Shown here: positions 1 through 9,560 of the stretch, in pieces
How the letters are laid out: each line of letters begins with the position of its first letter
How positions within the stretch are numbered: the stretch's first letter is position 1
Source: Sulfuricurvum sp.
GTDB taxonomy: Bacteria > Campylobacterota > Campylobacteria > Campylobacterales > Sulfurimonadaceae
Assembly: GCF_028681615.1 (NCBI RefSeq)
Contig: NZ_JAQUHV010000003.1
Span: forward strand, 1-64,000
Direction: 5' to 3'
DNA: 64,000 bases
Notes under the pieces: generated by a model
What the model was told of the DNA's origin: nothing
Database searches by the model: none
Seen by the model: the letters and a program-made list of their open reading frames with translations, nothing else
Position numbers and translations under genes: made by a program

Positions 1-160
1 CTGAAGGGTTTTTGGCGATATAATCAAGAGCTTTTTGCCCATCATCGATTGATGTTACTTTGTATCCATGCTTATCTAAAACGGAACTGAGCAGTTGTTG
101 ATTAGTTGCCGAATCGTCTACACATACAATATGAAATGTTTTTTGAATAATATTAGACAT
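1..160 (-). CDS. Response regulator receiver protein (N-terminal fragment, cut by window edge)
   Basis: Only the first 53 codons are in the window. They read as the start of a CheY-like receiver domain: after a short N-terminus comes a beta-1 strand ending in VCVDDS, whose DD pair is the Mg-binding acidic pair. A helix (TNQQLLSSVLDKHGY) and a second strand (KVTSIDDGQKALD) follow, the usual receiver order. The phosphoacceptor Asp lies beyond the window, so output domain and role cannot be stated. It is transcribed away from rpsO. Confidence 0.75.
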   Translation of the reverse strand, partial: MSNIIQKTFHIVCVDDSATNQQLLSSVLDKHGYKVTSIDDGQKALDYIAKNPS

Positions 161-247
161 CTTTACTGTTCTTCTGATGAAATAGTTATGATTAGATTGG
201 TAGAACGAAATATAAAGATAATTATACACATTTTTAATATTTTTGGC

Positions 248-253
248 TATAAT
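248..253 (+). promoter_or_regulatory. -10 box of the rpsO promoter
   Basis: A perfect TATAAT preceded by TGGC lies 61 bases before the rpsO start codon. It follows an AT-rich tract without an obvious -35 box, the usual pattern for sigma-70 promoters in Campylobacterota. The start site itself is inferred. Confidence 0.55.
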
Positions 254-313
254 TCCGACCCTGCTTGAAGAAATCGTTTTTCGAGTAAAATTTATACCCA
301 TCAGGAGGCTATT

Positions 314-589
314 ATGGCTTTAGATACGGCGAACAAAGCGCAAATCATTAAACAATACCAAAGAACTGAAGGTGATACAGGTTCAAGTGAAGTACAAATC
401 GCACTTCTTTCAACTCGTATTGCTGGACTTACAGAACATCTTAAAACATTCAAAAAAGACCATTCATCACGTCTTGGTCTTTTGAAACTTGTTGGTCAAC
501 GCCGTCGTTTGATGCGTTATTTGAAACGTACAAACCGCGAAAGCTACAACAAACTTGTTGCTGATCTCGGTATCCGTGACAACATCTAA
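314..589 (+). CDS. rpsO: 30S ribosomal protein S15
   Basis: 91 residues, close to the usual 88-90 for S15. The family signature is clear: [17 protein letters not shown] near residues 20-36, then [31 protein letters not shown] through residues 42-72. S15 binds the central domain of 16S rRNA early in 30S assembly. A strong ribosome binding site (AGGAGG, 303-308) precedes the ATG. The gene is monocistronic, with its own -10 box upstream and a hairpin terminator downstream. Confidence 0.98.
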   Translation: MALDTANKAQIIKQYQRTEGDTGSSEVQIALLSTRIAGLTEHLKTFKKDHSSRLGLLKLVGQRRRLMRYLKRTNRESYNKLVADLGIRDNI

Positions 590-608
590 ATCGTATTCGA
601 TTTAACAG

Positions 609-645
609 ACCGGCGGAGCGATCGCTCTGTCCGGTACTTCTTCTT
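609..645 (+). terminator. Rho-independent terminator after rpsO
   Basis: Outer stem ACCGG (609-613) pairs with CCGGT (631-635), and an inner GAGCG/CGCTC stem pairs around AT. A pyrimidine-rich tail (CTTCTTCTTTAC...) and a later T run follow. It may also serve the convergent thioesterase gene. Confidence 0.7.
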
Positions 646-675
646 TACTTTTCTTCCGTTTTTTTCACATTCGAC

Positions 676-1056
676 TTATTTTTCCTGCAATACCGCATAA
701 GTTCCTGTTGCAAAGGCTACAAGATTCGTCTCATCAAACAGCTCTATTTTGACGAAAGAGGTTGTTCTTCCCTGACGTATCACATTTCCGACGGCGCGTA
801 AATTGCTCCCCACTACCGGTTTCAAATAATTGATTTTAATCTCCATGGTCACGGAAGTATACCCGACTCCGAGATTTGAGACGGCTGCATACCATCCCGT
901 ATTGTCCATCAACGTGGAAATGACTCCGCCGTGAACAAAGCCCATGTGCTGCAAATGATACGCTTCCACACGCAGTTCGACTTCAGCCATCCCCTTGTCA
1001 CTGTGAACCAGCCTGCCGCCAATATGTTCTAAAAACGGAAATTTTATATCGTGCAT
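676..1056 (-). CDS. PaaI-type hotdog-fold thioesterase
   Basis: 126 residues, the standard length of a single hotdog domain. The motif HMGFVHGGVISTLMDN (about residues 37-52) matches the HGG...D active-site helix of the 4HBT/PaaI family, whose members hydrolyse acyl- or aryl-CoA thioesters in the cytoplasm. The later strand MEIKINYLKPV is also typical. The substrate cannot be read from the sequence. The next gene on the same strand, the aminotransferase, lies upstream with a gap of about 24 bases, so the two may be cotranscribed. Confidence 0.85.
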   Translation of the reverse strand: MHDIKFPFLEHIGGRLVHSDKGMAEVELRVEAYHLQHMGFVHGGVISTLMDNTGWYAAVSNLGVGYTSVTMEIKINYLKPVVGSNLRAVGNVIRQGRTTSFVKIELFDETNLVAFATGTYAVLQEK

Positions 1057-1080
1057 AGTAATCCTTTTATAAGTTGCATT

Positions 1081-2193
1081 TTAACGTTTAATTAGAGTGT
1101 TTTTATACGTTTGTGCAATGATCGAAACTCCGCGCTCCATCTCCTCGAACGTCGAATGGGTAAAGTTGAATCTCGCTTCCGAACACAGCGGCGTTGCGGT
1201 GTAAAATTCTCCGCCCGGGACAAAAACGGCTCCGGCTTTTAACGAGTCCATGGCCAAAGCATACGCGTCTATCCCTCCTGTAAACGTACCGTAGATAAAC
1301 ATACCCCCCTTGGGTTTTTCGAAAACAAATTCCGGAAGCAGCGTTGTGAGCTTATCGGCAAGATAATCGCATTTTGCACGGTAAAGCGCTCTGATTTTCG
1401 GTAAATGTTCCTCAAACGCTCCGGATGCCCAAAACGTGTCGGCGACCATTTGGGAGAGGGTAGAGGTATGCAGGTCTGAACGCTCTTTAAGTGCCAAAAT
1501 CGGTTGAAGCAACGATGCATCCCCCCGAATCCATCCCAGCCGCAATCCCGGAGCCAGGATCTTGGAAAACGATCCTACATGAAGTGCATGATGCGGCGCG
1601 AACGATGAGAGCATCGGTAGTCTTTCTTCGAAATACAGCTCCGTATAAGCACCGTCCTCTACGATAATTCCCTCATGCCGGATGGCTGTTTGTGCGATCC
1701 TTATTCGCTCTTCTACGCTGTAACTGTATCCTGTCGGGTTTTGGAAATCACACATGATATAGGCCCGTTTCGTCTTTGCAAAAAGAGATTCAAACTCCTC
1801 AGTGTTTTGCAGTGCATAGGGATACAACGGACATCCGTTTGCATTAAAAGCGTTTAATGCCCCCAAATAGGCGGGAGCTTCAACAACGCTCCCTTCTTTA
1901 AAATAGACACGGCTGATAAGATCGAGCGCCTGCTGTGCTCCCGTCGTGATGAGGATGTTTTCTCTCGATGTTTCCAATCCCAATGCGGTGTAATAGGCGG
2001 CCAGTTTGTCCCGTAATGCCGAAATACCGGCACTGAAGGAGTATTGCAGCGATTTGGGATCGGACAAAACGCTTTGAGCCGAAGCGGCGATAGCCTGCAT
2101 CGGAAACAGATTTTCATCGGGCAATCCACCTGCAAAAGAGATGGTGTCGGTATCGATCACTTCTAAAATTTCTCGGATAAATGAGCGTTTCAC
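1081..2193 (-). CDS. PLP-dependent class I/II aminotransferase (MocR/LysN-like)
   Basis: Fold-type I aminotransferase of the group that includes 2-aminoadipate aminotransferase (LysN) and MocR catalytic domains. Visible features: N-terminal FAGGLPDENLFP, substrate loop YSFSAGISALRDKL, cofactor-binding CDFQNPTGYSYS, and the lysine motif GSFSKILAPGLRLGW that carries the PLP Schiff-base lysine. It would transfer an amino group between an amino acid and a 2-oxo acid. The start chosen is GTG at 2193, five bases after AGGAG (370 residues). An upstream in-frame ATG at 2259 would add 22 hydrophobic residues of no family character. It is divergent from the AraC-type gene, which may regulate it. Confidence 0.85.
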   Translation of the reverse strand: MKRSFIREILEVIDTDTISFAGGLPDENLFPMQAIAASAQSVLSDPKSLQYSFSAGISALRDKLAAYYTALGLETSRENILITTGAQQALDLISRVYFKEGSVVEAPAYLGALNAFNANGCPLYPYALQNTEEFESLFAKTKRAYIMCDFQNPTGYSYSVEERIRIAQTAIRHEGIIVEDGAYTELYFEERLPMLSSFAPHHALHVGSFSKILAPGLRLGWIRGDASLLQPILALKERSDLHTSTLSQMVADTFWASGAFEEHLPKIRALYRAKCDYLADKLTTLLPEFVFEKPKGGMFIYGTFTGGIDAYALAMDSLKAGAVFVPGGEFYTATPLCSEARFNFTHSTFEEMERGVSIIAQTYKNTLIKR

Positions 2194-2312
2194 GGTCACT
2201 CCTTTTTTTGATGACAGTTTAGAGAAAAACAAAAAGTTATTCTTTATCCAAATACTCATAATTATTATCCAAAATATACATTTTTATTATCTATTTATGC
2301 TATTATTGCGGT

Positions 2313-3191
2313 ATGAAGCGTGAAACAAAAAACCAAAGAGCCGATGTCGTCAACAGTGTCCTCTCGTATATCTACCTCTACATCGACACCGATCTCAATG
2401 TTGCCGAACTGGCACACATGAACGCCTTGAGTCCCAATCACCTCCACCGGATTTTTAAAGAAGAGACGGGGAGAAATTTGTTTGAAACCATCAAATCGAT
2501 ACGTCTGCAAAAAGCGGCGAGTCTGTTGTTGACCAACAAATACGCAACGATATCTCAGATCGCGCGCATGTGCGGATACAGCTCCCAGACCTCATTTATA
2601 AAAGCGTTTAAAGAGCGGTTCGATACGACGCCGAAAGTATGGAAAAACGGTGCCTATCTCCTTTATTCCAAAAAGAATATCGAAAGTTCCAAAAGTGCCA
2701 GCGCATCCAATCGGGACTTTTCAGGGACAATACCGAAAATCGTAAAAACCTCTCCGATACGGGCGGCGTACATACGCCACAGCGGGTACGATATATCGAT
2801 CAAAAACAGCTGGAACCGGCTTTATGCGTGGAGTCTGGAAAACGGCATACCGGAGAATGCACGGCAAATCGGATTTCACCACGACAATCCGACGATTACG
2901 CCGCTCAGCGAATGTGCCTATATCGCCGCTATCGAGATCGACAAGGATATTCAGCCGCACGGTACGGTCGCCTATTTTGAAATTCCAGCGTCCTTGTGTG
3001 CGGTTTTTAGTATAAGCGGAAAATACGGGGATGTGTTGCGGTTTATGCAGTATGTGTATCAGATATGGCTGCCCGGCAGCGGTTTCGAAGCCAAAACACT
3101 GCCGCCCTATGCGATCTATCGAAAAAATCATTTTCTTAATGAAACGGGGGAGTTTGATCTGGAGTTTTATCTCCCGATCAGTGTATTATAA
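2313..3191 (+). CDS. AraC-family transcriptional regulator with GyrI-like effector domain
   Basis: Two-domain regulator of 292 residues. Residues about 10-110 form the double helix-turn-helix of AraC/XylS proteins: LNVAELAHMNALSPNHLHRIFKEETG is the first HTH and ISQIARMCGYSSQTSFIKAFKERF the second. Residues about 145-292 resemble the GyrI/SOUL-like effector-binding fold (KTSPIRAAYIRHSGYD, then a C-terminal FDLEFYLPI). The order HTH-first then GyrI-like is the Rob/SoxS-relative arrangement that senses small molecules. The short divergent intergenic region suggests it controls the aminotransferase; that is inference. Confidence 0.85.
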   Translation: MKRETKNQRADVVNSVLSYIYLYIDTDLNVAELAHMNALSPNHLHRIFKEETGRNLFETIKSIRLQKAASLLLTNKYATISQIARMCGYSSQTSFIKAFKERFDTTPKVWKNGAYLLYSKKNIESSKSASASNRDFSGTIPKIVKTSPIRAAYIRHSGYDISIKNSWNRLYAWSLENGIPENARQIGFHHDNPTITPLSECAYIAAIEIDKDIQPHGTVAYFEIPASLCAVFSISGKYGDVLRFMQYVYQIWLPGSGFEAKTLPPYAIYRKNHFLNETGEFDLEFYLPISVL

Positions 3192-3336
3192 GCGATCGAT
3201 TTGATCATATTTCATCTCTCGCTTACTGTAACTGAAATAAATAATATAGCTTCGATCAACACTTGAAACAAGTTCCAATAAAGATATACAATAAACAATA
3301 AAATTGTTAACTCTTAAATTAAAGGTGGCAGTAGGG

Positions 3337-3801
3337 ATGGAAACTAAAGAATCGAAATTTTTTACATCGGTTTCATTAATCATTGTAGCTGCTTTGACTC
3401 TGTTAGCTTTTATTGCTCTTTTTATCTATTCAAACTTTGAAGAGAGAGAAAGCAAGGAGATACAAAACACCTATCACGCGGAGATAAAAAAAATAGAGAA
3501 TTATCTGAATGAAGGAAACTGTACCAAAGCCTTTTTAGAATACGAACAAGCGAAAGTAATACGTCACACTATAGATAAACGAGGACTTTATTACAGTTTT
3601 AATGCCCATCCTGCCGCGGCACACTCTTTGGAAATTGCTGAGTGCTTTGCAAAAATGAAAGAGTTTGAGAAAGCCGTCTCAATACTCGATAGAGAAGGTG
3701 GTCGCGGTCCCGATTATTTTTTAAGAGCATCCGCTGTCTACAAGAGTGCAGGAGAATTAAAAAAAGCACAAGAGGCACAATCAAAAGCCGAAAACTTTTG
3801 A
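3337..3801 (+). CDS. Membrane-anchored protein with TPR-like C-terminus, function unknown
   Basis: I do not recognise a family. One transmembrane helix lies near the N-terminus (SLIIVAALTLLAFIALFIYS). A soluble part follows, with helix pairs such as NEGNCTKAFLEYEQAKVI and SLEIAECFAKMKEFEKAVSILD that resemble one or two TPR units. The start chosen is ATG 3337 (154 residues), since the alternative TTG at 3304 adds unrelated residues. It stands alone after the AraC gene, and AT content rises just upstream of it. Confidence 0.55.
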   Translation: METKESKFFTSVSLIIVAALTLLAFIALFIYSNFEERESKEIQNTYHAEIKKIENYLNEGNCTKAFLEYEQAKVIRHTIDKRGLYYSFNAHPAAAHSLEIAECFAKMKEFEKAVSILDREGGRGPDYFLRASAVYKSAGELKKAQEAQSKAENF

Positions 3802-3820
3802 TCTTTTTTACAACGTACCA

Positions 3821-4162
3821 TCACACATCATGATGATAATGTTCTAATACCCGTTTGTATTCTTCATAGACTTGCGCAGGAGTTTGTGAGTTTTTATACA
3901 TTTTTAGAATTTGGCGAATGAAATCGAGTGGATACTCGATAGATAGCCCTGCGTTACGCGCATAAATTTTGGCAAGAGTTTCATACATTCCCTCATAAAC
4001 CTCCGGCTCTTCTTTTTTCAGACGCTGGAGATTCTCTTCGGCCTGAAGCAGCTTGGCATCGTTAAACTCACCACGCTCATTGATTGTTTTGCGAAGTTCA
4101 ACATATTCTTTTAGGTTTTTTCGGTTTAGGACATAATCGGTAAACAATTCTATGAGTGACAT
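3821..4162 (-). CDS. Conserved-looking small helical protein, function unknown
   Basis: 113 residues from the ATG at 4162, which follows GGAGCAGAA. A longer in-frame start at 4210 lacks a binding site. The protein is charged and helical (NLKEYVELRKTINERGEFNDAKLLQAEENLQ) with no signal peptide or membrane segment. It contains a YPLDFIRQILKMYKNSQTP stretch but no catalytic motif that I recognise. It lies just upstream of nothing else on its strand and downstream of kdsB. Confidence 0.6.
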   Translation of the reverse strand: MSLIELFTDYVLNRKNLKEYVELRKTINERGEFNDAKLLQAEENLQRLKKEEPEVYEGMYETLAKIYARNAGLSIEYPLDFIRQILKMYKNSQTPAQVYEEYKRVLEHYHHDV

Positions 4163-4239
4163 TTCTGCTCCTTTATTCGTTTCAGTAATTCTACGCTTTA
4201 AGTATAGCAACAGTGTAGCATGAAAAAAAATAAATTATT

Positions 4240-4959
4240 TTAAACTCCGAAAATCTTTTTCGCCCGTTCCAAATCCTCTACCGTATCGATCCCGAATCCG
4301 CTGCTGGCGACTTTGACCATCGAGATTTTTTTGCCGTGGTAGAGCGCGCGGAGCTGTTCGAGTTTTTCGATGTCTTCGAGCGGTGCTTCCCCGAGGGCGC
4401 AAAAATCGTGGAGCGATTTTTTCGTAAATCCGTAAATCCCGATGTGTCCGAAATAGTTCGCTTCACCGCTTCGGTTGAACGGAATAGGACTGCGGGAAAA
4501 ATAGATCGCATTGTGATCGACGTCGGTGATGACTTTTACCAAATTAGGGTCTTGCGCCGATTCGGTGTTGATCGCGTTGTAGCAGCTTCCCATGATGAAC
4601 GGAGCATTTTGCGCTTTGAGGGCGTTGAGGCGTTCGATCAGGAGTTCGAGAACTTCCGTTTCGATAAACGGCTCGTCGGCTTGGACGTTGATGATGAGTT
4701 CATCGTCGGGTACATCGATGATCTGGGCGCATTCGTTGATGCGGTCGGTTCCGCTTTTATGCGTTGTAGAGGTAAGGCGCGCTTCAACGCCGTGAGCGGC
4801 ACAGATGTCGAGGATTTTTTCATCGTCGCACGCGACGACGACACGATCGATTGATTCGACCCGTTTCGCGGTGCGGATCACCATCGGCAAGCCGCCGATA
4901 TCGGCGAGAACTTTTTCGGGAAAGCGGGTTGAGGCGAGACGGGCAGGGATGATAATCAT
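4240..4959 (-). CDS. kdsB: 3-deoxy-manno-octulosonate cytidylyltransferase (CMP-Kdo synthetase)
   Basis: 239 residues, the normal length. The N-terminus MIIIPARLASTRFPEKVLAD is the nucleotide-binding signature of KdsB. VVVACDDEKI, the KSGTDRINEC segment and NVQADEPFI (metal and CTP site) follow in the expected order. It activates Kdo with CTP for lipid A-core assembly in the cytoplasm. That fits a Gram-negative with LPS or lipooligosaccharide. It is divergent from the methyltransferase gene at 5014. Confidence 0.96.
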   Translation of the reverse strand: MIIIPARLASTRFPEKVLADIGGLPMVIRTAKRVESIDRVVVACDDEKILDICAAHGVEARLTSTTHKSGTDRINECAQIIDVPDDELIINVQADEPFIETEVLELLIERLNALKAQNAPFIMGSCYNAINTESAQDPNLVKVITDVDHNAIYFSRSPIPFNRSGEANYFGHIGIYGFTKKSLHDFCALGEAPLEDIEKLEQLRALYHGKKISMVKVASSGFGIDTVEDLERAKKIFGV

Positions 4960-4978
4960 TGTTAAACCTATTGAGCGA

Positions 4979-4984
4979 TATAAT
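4979..4984 (+). promoter_or_regulatory. -10 box for the 5014-8111 gene run
   Basis: TATAAT 30 bases before the ATG at 5014, in the short divergent gap between kdsB and the methyltransferase gene. No clear -35 is visible. Confidence 0.45.
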
Positions 4985-5013
4985 TACCTAAATCATAACG
5001 CAAAGAGTCGTAA

Positions 5014-5712
5014 ATGCTCCTTTATCAACCCGATAGCGGGTATTGTTATAACAGCGATTCAATACTGCTGTACGGATTTATCTCACGGTTTGCCCCAAAG
5101 GGGAGAGTGCTCGACGTCGGTGCGGGGAGCGGTATCGTGGGATTATTGGTCGGGCGCGATTTTCCGGAAGTGACACTCGAAGCGGTTGAAAAACAGCCTT
5201 TGTACGCCGAATTTGCCCGTCGCAATGCAGCTATCAATCATATCGGATATACCTTGCATGAGGGGGATTTTTTAGAGCTCGGAAATCATGGGAGCTATGA
5301 CTGGATCGTCTCCAATCCCCCGTTTTACCATGAAAATGTTTCCCGTTCCGAAAACCCGATTCTCCATCAGGCCCGCTATAACGTCCATTTGCCGATCGAG
5401 CCGTTTATAACGAAAATCTCAAAGCTCCTCAAATCGAGCGGCGAAGCGGCGATTTGCTACGACGCGCGTCAATTTGTACAGCTTTGCAGTGCATGCGAAC
5501 GTGCAGGATTAAGAGTCGTTGAGGTACAATTCGTCCATTCAAAAGAGGATCGTCCCAGTACGTTGGTGATGATGTATCTTAAAAAAAACAGCAAGTCGTC
5601 ACTTACTATATTGCCGCCGCTCATAACACAGGCAAATGGTGAGTACACTTCCGCCGTACAGGCTATTTATAACAAGGCAAAGGCACACAGTATAAAATGT
5701 CCGATTACATGA
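5014..5712 (+). CDS. TrmN6/YfiC-like SAM-dependent methyltransferase
   Basis: Class I methyltransferase of 232 residues. The N-terminus MLLYQPDSGYCYNSDSILLYGF matches the YfiC/TrmN6 group, which methylates adenine 37 N6 of tRNA1(Val). VLDVGAGSGIVGLLV (about residues 33-47) is the SAM motif I, and WIVSNPPFY (about residues 103-111) is the NPPF/Y motif of N6-adenine methyltransferases. The tRNA target is inferred by family. It overlaps the next gene by 16 bases, so the pair is translationally linked. Confidence 0.85.
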   Translation: MLLYQPDSGYCYNSDSILLYGFISRFAPKGRVLDVGAGSGIVGLLVGRDFPEVTLEAVEKQPLYAEFARRNAAINHIGYTLHEGDFLELGNHGSYDWIVSNPPFYHENVSRSENPILHQARYNVHLPIEPFITKISKLLKSSGEAAICYDARQFVQLCSACERAGLRVVEVQFVHSKEDRPSTLVMMYLKKNSKSSLTILPPLITQANGEYTSAVQAIYNKAKAHSIKCPIT

Positions 5713-6077
5713 CACAAGAAGGATTCACTTATGCGTTCGATCCGAGTGCCTGCGCGTCATGCGGAGGGAATTGCTGTACAGGCGAGAGCGGAAGCATTTT
5801 CGTATCCGTCACTGAAATCGCCGCGATCGCAAAACTTTTGGAGATGGATGAAGGGGAATTTAGACGTACCTATTTACGTAAAGAAGGATTCCGCTTTTCG
5901 CTCAAAGAGCGGCTCGTTAACGGCTCATACGATTGTGCGTTTTTTGATCGTTCACTAAAGGGGTGTAGTATATACACTGCAAGACCGCTACAGTGTCGGA
6001 CATTCCCGTTTTGGGACTATTTTCGCCACCGTATCGATGAGCTAAAAGCTGAATGTCCGGGAATAATTCATGATTAA
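5697..6077 (+). CDS. YkgJ-family cysteine-cluster protein
   Basis: 126 residues with a conserved set of cysteines: CASCGGNCCTGESG near residues 18-31, then CAFFDRSLKGCSIYTARPLQCRTFPFW near residues 79-105, and a final Cys near the end. This is the pattern of the YkgJ/zinc- or iron-chelating domain family, whose biochemical role is mostly unknown. It overlaps the methyltransferase gene upstream and the TPR gene downstream by 8 bases, so all three are likely cotranscribed. Confidence 0.8.
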   Translation: MSDYMTQEGFTYAFDPSACASCGGNCCTGESGSIFVSVTEIAAIAKLLEMDEGEFRRTYLRKEGFRFSLKERLVNGSYDCAFFDRSLKGCSIYTARPLQCRTFPFWDYFRHRIDELKAECPGIIHD

Positions 6078-7329
6078 ATTACTGCTCTCTTTATTAGTGT
6101 TGGCCTCTGTTGCGAGTGCCGTTTCCAGAACGGTGACGAATCCGAATCTTTTGGAAGATACGTTTACTCTGTATGCACTGGATGCGCAGGTGCGCCAAAA
6201 ATACAATAATGCATCCGAATATTTTGCCGAACTGTACAAACAGACTTCCAAAAAAGAGTATCTGTACCAATCGCTTCGTATGTTAGAACAAGCAGGGGAC
6301 ACAAAGACTCTCTCCAAAAAGACGGCGAGTGCATTGGCCAAGTTCCCGGATGACGTTACATTGAAACGATTTGAGATTATCGGTTTGCTGAAAGGGGGAA
6401 GTTTCGGCGAAGCATCACAAAAAGGGTTGCTTCTCAGCAATAAAACCCAAAAAGCTTCGGACTATCTTCTCTACGGAGAAGCACGTTTAAAACTGGGGGA
6501 TTATGAGGGGACGGTGGACGCGCTGAAAAAAGCCTACGCCCAGACCTTTGATGATACGACGGCGGAACGGATTGCCCTGATCCAATACACGCAGTTGGGC
6601 GAAAAACCCGAAGCGATTGCCTTTTTAAAAGAACACATCAGCGCTCACGGAAACAGCAAAACAGTCGGTAAACGTTTGGCGAGTCTGTATGCCGACAGCG
6701 GTAAATTCGATGAAGCGGCGCAGATGTATGAGCAAACGTATGAGATCGATTCGGATCCTGTCGTGGCACAGGAGGCGGTTAAAATCTATGCCTATCAGCA
6801 AGATCTCACCAAAATGAGTGCGATGCTCGAAAAATCCCATATTAACGATCCTCTATTATTGGATATTTACGTCAGAACCAAACTCTTCGACAAAGCATCA
6901 CCGCTTGCCCAAAAATTGTATGAACACGACGGAAACCCGCTTTATTTGGCACAAAGTTCTGTTTATATGTATGAAGCGGCACAAAATAAAGATGACAAGG
7001 TGATGGTAGACAGCGTAGTCGACGGGCTGAAAAAAGCGATGAAAGATTTGGATGATCCGCTGTACCTGAACTATTTGGGCTATTTGATGATCGATCATGA
7101 TCTCAATATCACCGAAGGGATGGGATATGTCAAACGGGCACTTGACAAACAACCCGATTCGCCGTTTTACATCGATTCGCTTGCATGGGGAAATTATAAA
7201 CTGGGCGAATGTGCCGAAGCATTGCGTTTGATGAAGCAGGTCGAATCGATGATCGGAACCGAAGAGGATGAGGTCAAAGAACATATAAAAGCGATTGAAG
7301 CGTGTAAAACCAAGGAGAAAGATAAATGA
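6070..7329 (+). CDS. Exported TPR-repeat protein
   Basis: 419 residues starting with a signal peptide ([19 protein letters not shown]). Nearly the whole mature part is paired helices of TPR type, for example [19 protein letters not shown] and [20 protein letters not shown] last repeat includes [27 protein letters not shown], the form seen in periplasmic or outer-membrane-associated TPR proteins of Campylobacterota. The partner is unknown. It overlaps trpC by 4 bases (ATGA). Confidence 0.75.
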   Translation: MIKLLLSLLVLASVASAVSRTVTNPNLLEDTFTLYALDAQVRQKYNNASEYFAELYKQTSKKEYLYQSLRMLEQAGDTKTLSKKTASALAKFPDDVTLKRFEIIGLLKGGSFGEASQKGLLLSNKTQKASDYLLYGEARLKLGDYEGTVDALKKAYAQTFDDTTAERIALIQYTQLGEKPEAIAFLKEHISAHGNSKTVGKRLASLYADSGKFDEAAQMYEQTYEIDSDPVVAQEAVKIYAYQQDLTKMSAMLEKSHINDPLLLDIYVRTKLFDKASPLAQKLYEHDGNPLYLAQSSVYMYEAAQNKDDKVMVDSVVDGLKKAMKDLDDPLYLNYLGYLMIDHDLNITEGMGYVKRALDKQPDSPFYIDSLAWGNYKLGECAEALRLMKQVESMIGTEEDEVKEHIKAIEACKTKEKDK

Positions 7330-8111
7330 TTTTAGATGATATCATCAAAAAAACCAAAGAAGATTTAAAAGAGCGCGAAGCCAAGTTCAGTATGGATTGG
7401 CTGGGTCGCTCTCTCGCATTTAACGCGCGGGCACCTCGCGACGTGCACCCTTTTTTAACCTCTACCCCCGAAGAGCCGTACCGTATTATCTCGGAAGTCA
7501 AAAAAGCGAGCCCGTCCAAAGGGGTGATCCGAGAAGATTTCGATCCTGTCGCCATCGCACAGGCCTATGAACGCGGCGGTGCGAATGCGATTTCGATCCT
7601 TACCGAGCCCCACTTTTTTCAGGGTAACCTCGATTATCTCGCAGAGATCCGACGCTATGTGAGTATTCCGCTCCTTCGTAAAGATTTTATAGTCTCTAAA
7701 TACCAGCTCCTCGAAGCGTTGGTTTACGGCGCGGATTTTGTCCTCTTGATCGCTGCCGCACTCTCTACGAGTGAACTCAAAGAGCTGTTAAACTATACCC
7801 GCCACTTGGGGATGGAAGCATTGGTAGAGATTCACGATAAATCGGAACTGACAAAAGCAATTACCGCCGGAGCCGACATTATCGGAATCAACCATCGTAA
7901 CCTCCAAACGTTTGATATGAATATGAATCTCAGTTATGACTTGATCCCCCTTATCCCGAACGGTAAGATCATCGTTGCGGAAAGCGGCATTTATGAACAC
8001 GGACAGCTCGAAGATTTGAACAAAGCGGGAGTGGATGCCTTTCTTGTGGGTGAATCGTTGATGCGTCAAGAAGATGTAGAAACGGCATTGAAAACACTAA
8101 AAAACGGATAA
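7326..8111 (+). CDS. trpC: Indole-3-glycerol-phosphate synthase
   Basis: 261 residues, a monofunctional TrpC. The TIM-barrel signatures are present: [19 protein letters not shown] (the KxSPSKG site), [35 protein letters not shown] with the catalytic Lys, [10 protein letters not shown], and the phosphate site [15 protein letters not shown] followed by [12 protein letters not shown]. It closes the indole ring in tryptophan synthesis. No other trp gene is nearby, so the pathway genes are dispersed or split. Confidence 0.97.
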   Translation: MILDDIIKKTKEDLKEREAKFSMDWLGRSLAFNARAPRDVHPFLTSTPEEPYRIISEVKKASPSKGVIREDFDPVAIAQAYERGGANAISILTEPHFFQGNLDYLAEIRRYVSIPLLRKDFIVSKYQLLEALVYGADFVLLIAAALSTSELKELLNYTRHLGMEALVEIHDKSELTKAITAGADIIGINHRNLQTFDMNMNLSYDLIPLIPNGKIIVAESGIYEHGQLEDLNKAGVDAFLVGESLMRQEDVETALKTLKNG

Positions 8112-8195
8112 ATAGTACATTTGCTACTTTTTTAAGCAACCCTTGTGATTACTTTAGGATATGATTAACTTAGTCCTAATAATCAAGGGGTGCCG

Positions 8196-9560
8196 ATGAT
8201 TGAACCAGTGTGTCCGGAATTACAAAAGTTTTATGATATCTTCGATAGCGTAGATCAGACGAAAGTCTCCGAGTTTAAAGACTTTTTAGAAGCCAATGCG
8301 GTGAATTTCAACCTCTTTAAAGAGGGAAATTTTATTGAACGTTCTTTCCCCTTTGATGTCATACCCCGTATCATCCCCAAATCTGAATTTGATGAATTGG
8401 AAGCCGGTATTATTCAGCGGGTAAAAGCGTTGAATGCCTTTTTAAATGATATTTACAACGACCAAAAGATTGTCAAAGACGGAGTCGTACCGCGTGAATA
8501 TGTCGATTCGGCGAAAGCGTTTTTGCCGGAGTTCATGGGTGTCAATCCCCCTAAAGGGGTTCGTACTCATATCAGCGGAATCGATTTGGTCAAAGATGCC
8601 GTAAGCGGAAAGTGGGTCATTCTCGAAGATAACCTTCGGGTTCCGAGCGGTGTAAGTTACCCCTTGACTATCCGACGGGCGTTTCGACATACGTATCCCG
8701 AATTTTTTGAATCCATGAAAATCTCAAAAATTAAACACTACGGCGATGAGCTCAAAGCGGCAATGGATTATGTCAACACGGGAGGGCTCAATGTGGTTCT
8801 CACTCCGGGACGTTACAACTCAGCCTATTACGAACACAGCTATCTCGCCAAAATTACCGGTGCGACACTCGCACTGGGTGATGATTTGGTGGTTGAAAAC
8901 GATGAAGTCTTTTTATGTGCGTACAACGGTGAAAAACTTCGCGTCGGAGCCATTTACCGGCGTTTAGATGATGATTTTCTCGATCCTGAAGCATTTGAGG
9001 CGGACAGTCTTATCGGGGTCAAAGGGATTACGAAAGCGTACCGTGCAGGGAACGTTGCGATCATGAACAGCATCGGAAACGGTGTTGCGGATGATAAAGG
9101 GATCTATTATTTCGTTCCGGAGATGGTCAAATATTATTTGAATGAAGAGCCGATTCTCTCGAATGCACCGACCTATTTGCCGTATTATGAAAAAGATCGC
9201 GAATATGTGTTGGCCAACATCGATAAACTGGTCATCAAAGATGTCGCTGAAGCGGGCGGGTACGGCGTATTGTTCGGCAACCGTTTGAGCCCTGAAAAAC
9301 GCTCAGAGATTATCGAGATGATTTTGGCGGAACCGCGTCGTTGGATTGCTCAAGAGGTGATCGAGTTTTACGATTTACCGTGTATGATGGAGGGTCAAAT
9401 CCTCCCTCGCAAAGCCGATTTGCGTGCCTACGTCATATATGGAGAAAAAGTGACTGTCAGCATGGGCGGGCTTACCCGTTATGCGATGGAAGAGGGAAAT
9501 TATCTCGTCAACTCTTCTCAGGGGGGCGGATTTAAAGATACATGGGTGGTAGAGTTATGA
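8196..9560 (+). CDS. Circularly permuted ATP-grasp protein
   Basis: 454 residues from ATG 8196, placed five bases after AAGGGG. A GTG two codons earlier is possible. It belongs to the circularly permuted ATP-grasp family (DUF404/407 type), recognised by DIYNDQKIVKDGVVP, WVILEDNLRVPSGVSYPLT, GGLNVVLTPGRYNSAYYEHSYLA, LVIKDVAEAGGYGVLFG and the C-terminal ADLRAYVIYGE...GGLTRYA...LVNSSQGGGFKDTWV. The family is predicted to form amide bonds using ATP. Its usual partner is an alpha-E protein, here encoded next with an ATGA overlap. The substrate is unknown. Confidence 0.85.
   Translation: MIEPVCPELQKFYDIFDSVDQTKVSEFKDFLEANAVNFNLFKEGNFIERSFPFDVIPRIIPKSEFDELEAGIIQRVKALNAFLNDIYNDQKIVKDGVVPREYVDSAKAFLPEFMGVNPPKGVRTHISGIDLVKDAVSGKWVILEDNLRVPSGVSYPLTIRRAFRHTYPEFFESMKISKIKHYGDELKAAMDYVNTGGLNVVLTPGRYNSAYYEHSYLAKITGATLALGDDLVVENDEVFLCAYNGEKLRVGAIYRRLDDDFLDPEAFEADSLIGVKGITKAYRAGNVAIMNSIGNGVADDKGIYYFVPEMVKYYLNEEPILSNAPTYLPYYEKDREYVLANIDKLVIKDVAEAGGYGVLFGNRLSPEKRSEIIEMILAEPRRWIAQEVIEFYDLPCMMEGQILPRKADLRAYVIYGEKVTVSMGGLTRYAMEEGNYLVNSSQGGGFKDTWVVEL

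Noticed and set aside
4336-4854. 172-codon frame antisense to kdsB
   Set aside because: kdsB is certain by motifs. The antisense frame arises from its GC-biased codons and has no family character.
8112-8142. TTGCT/AGCAA inverted repeat after trpC as a terminator
   Set aside because: Stem of five pairs, T run in the loop rather than after the stem; not convincing.
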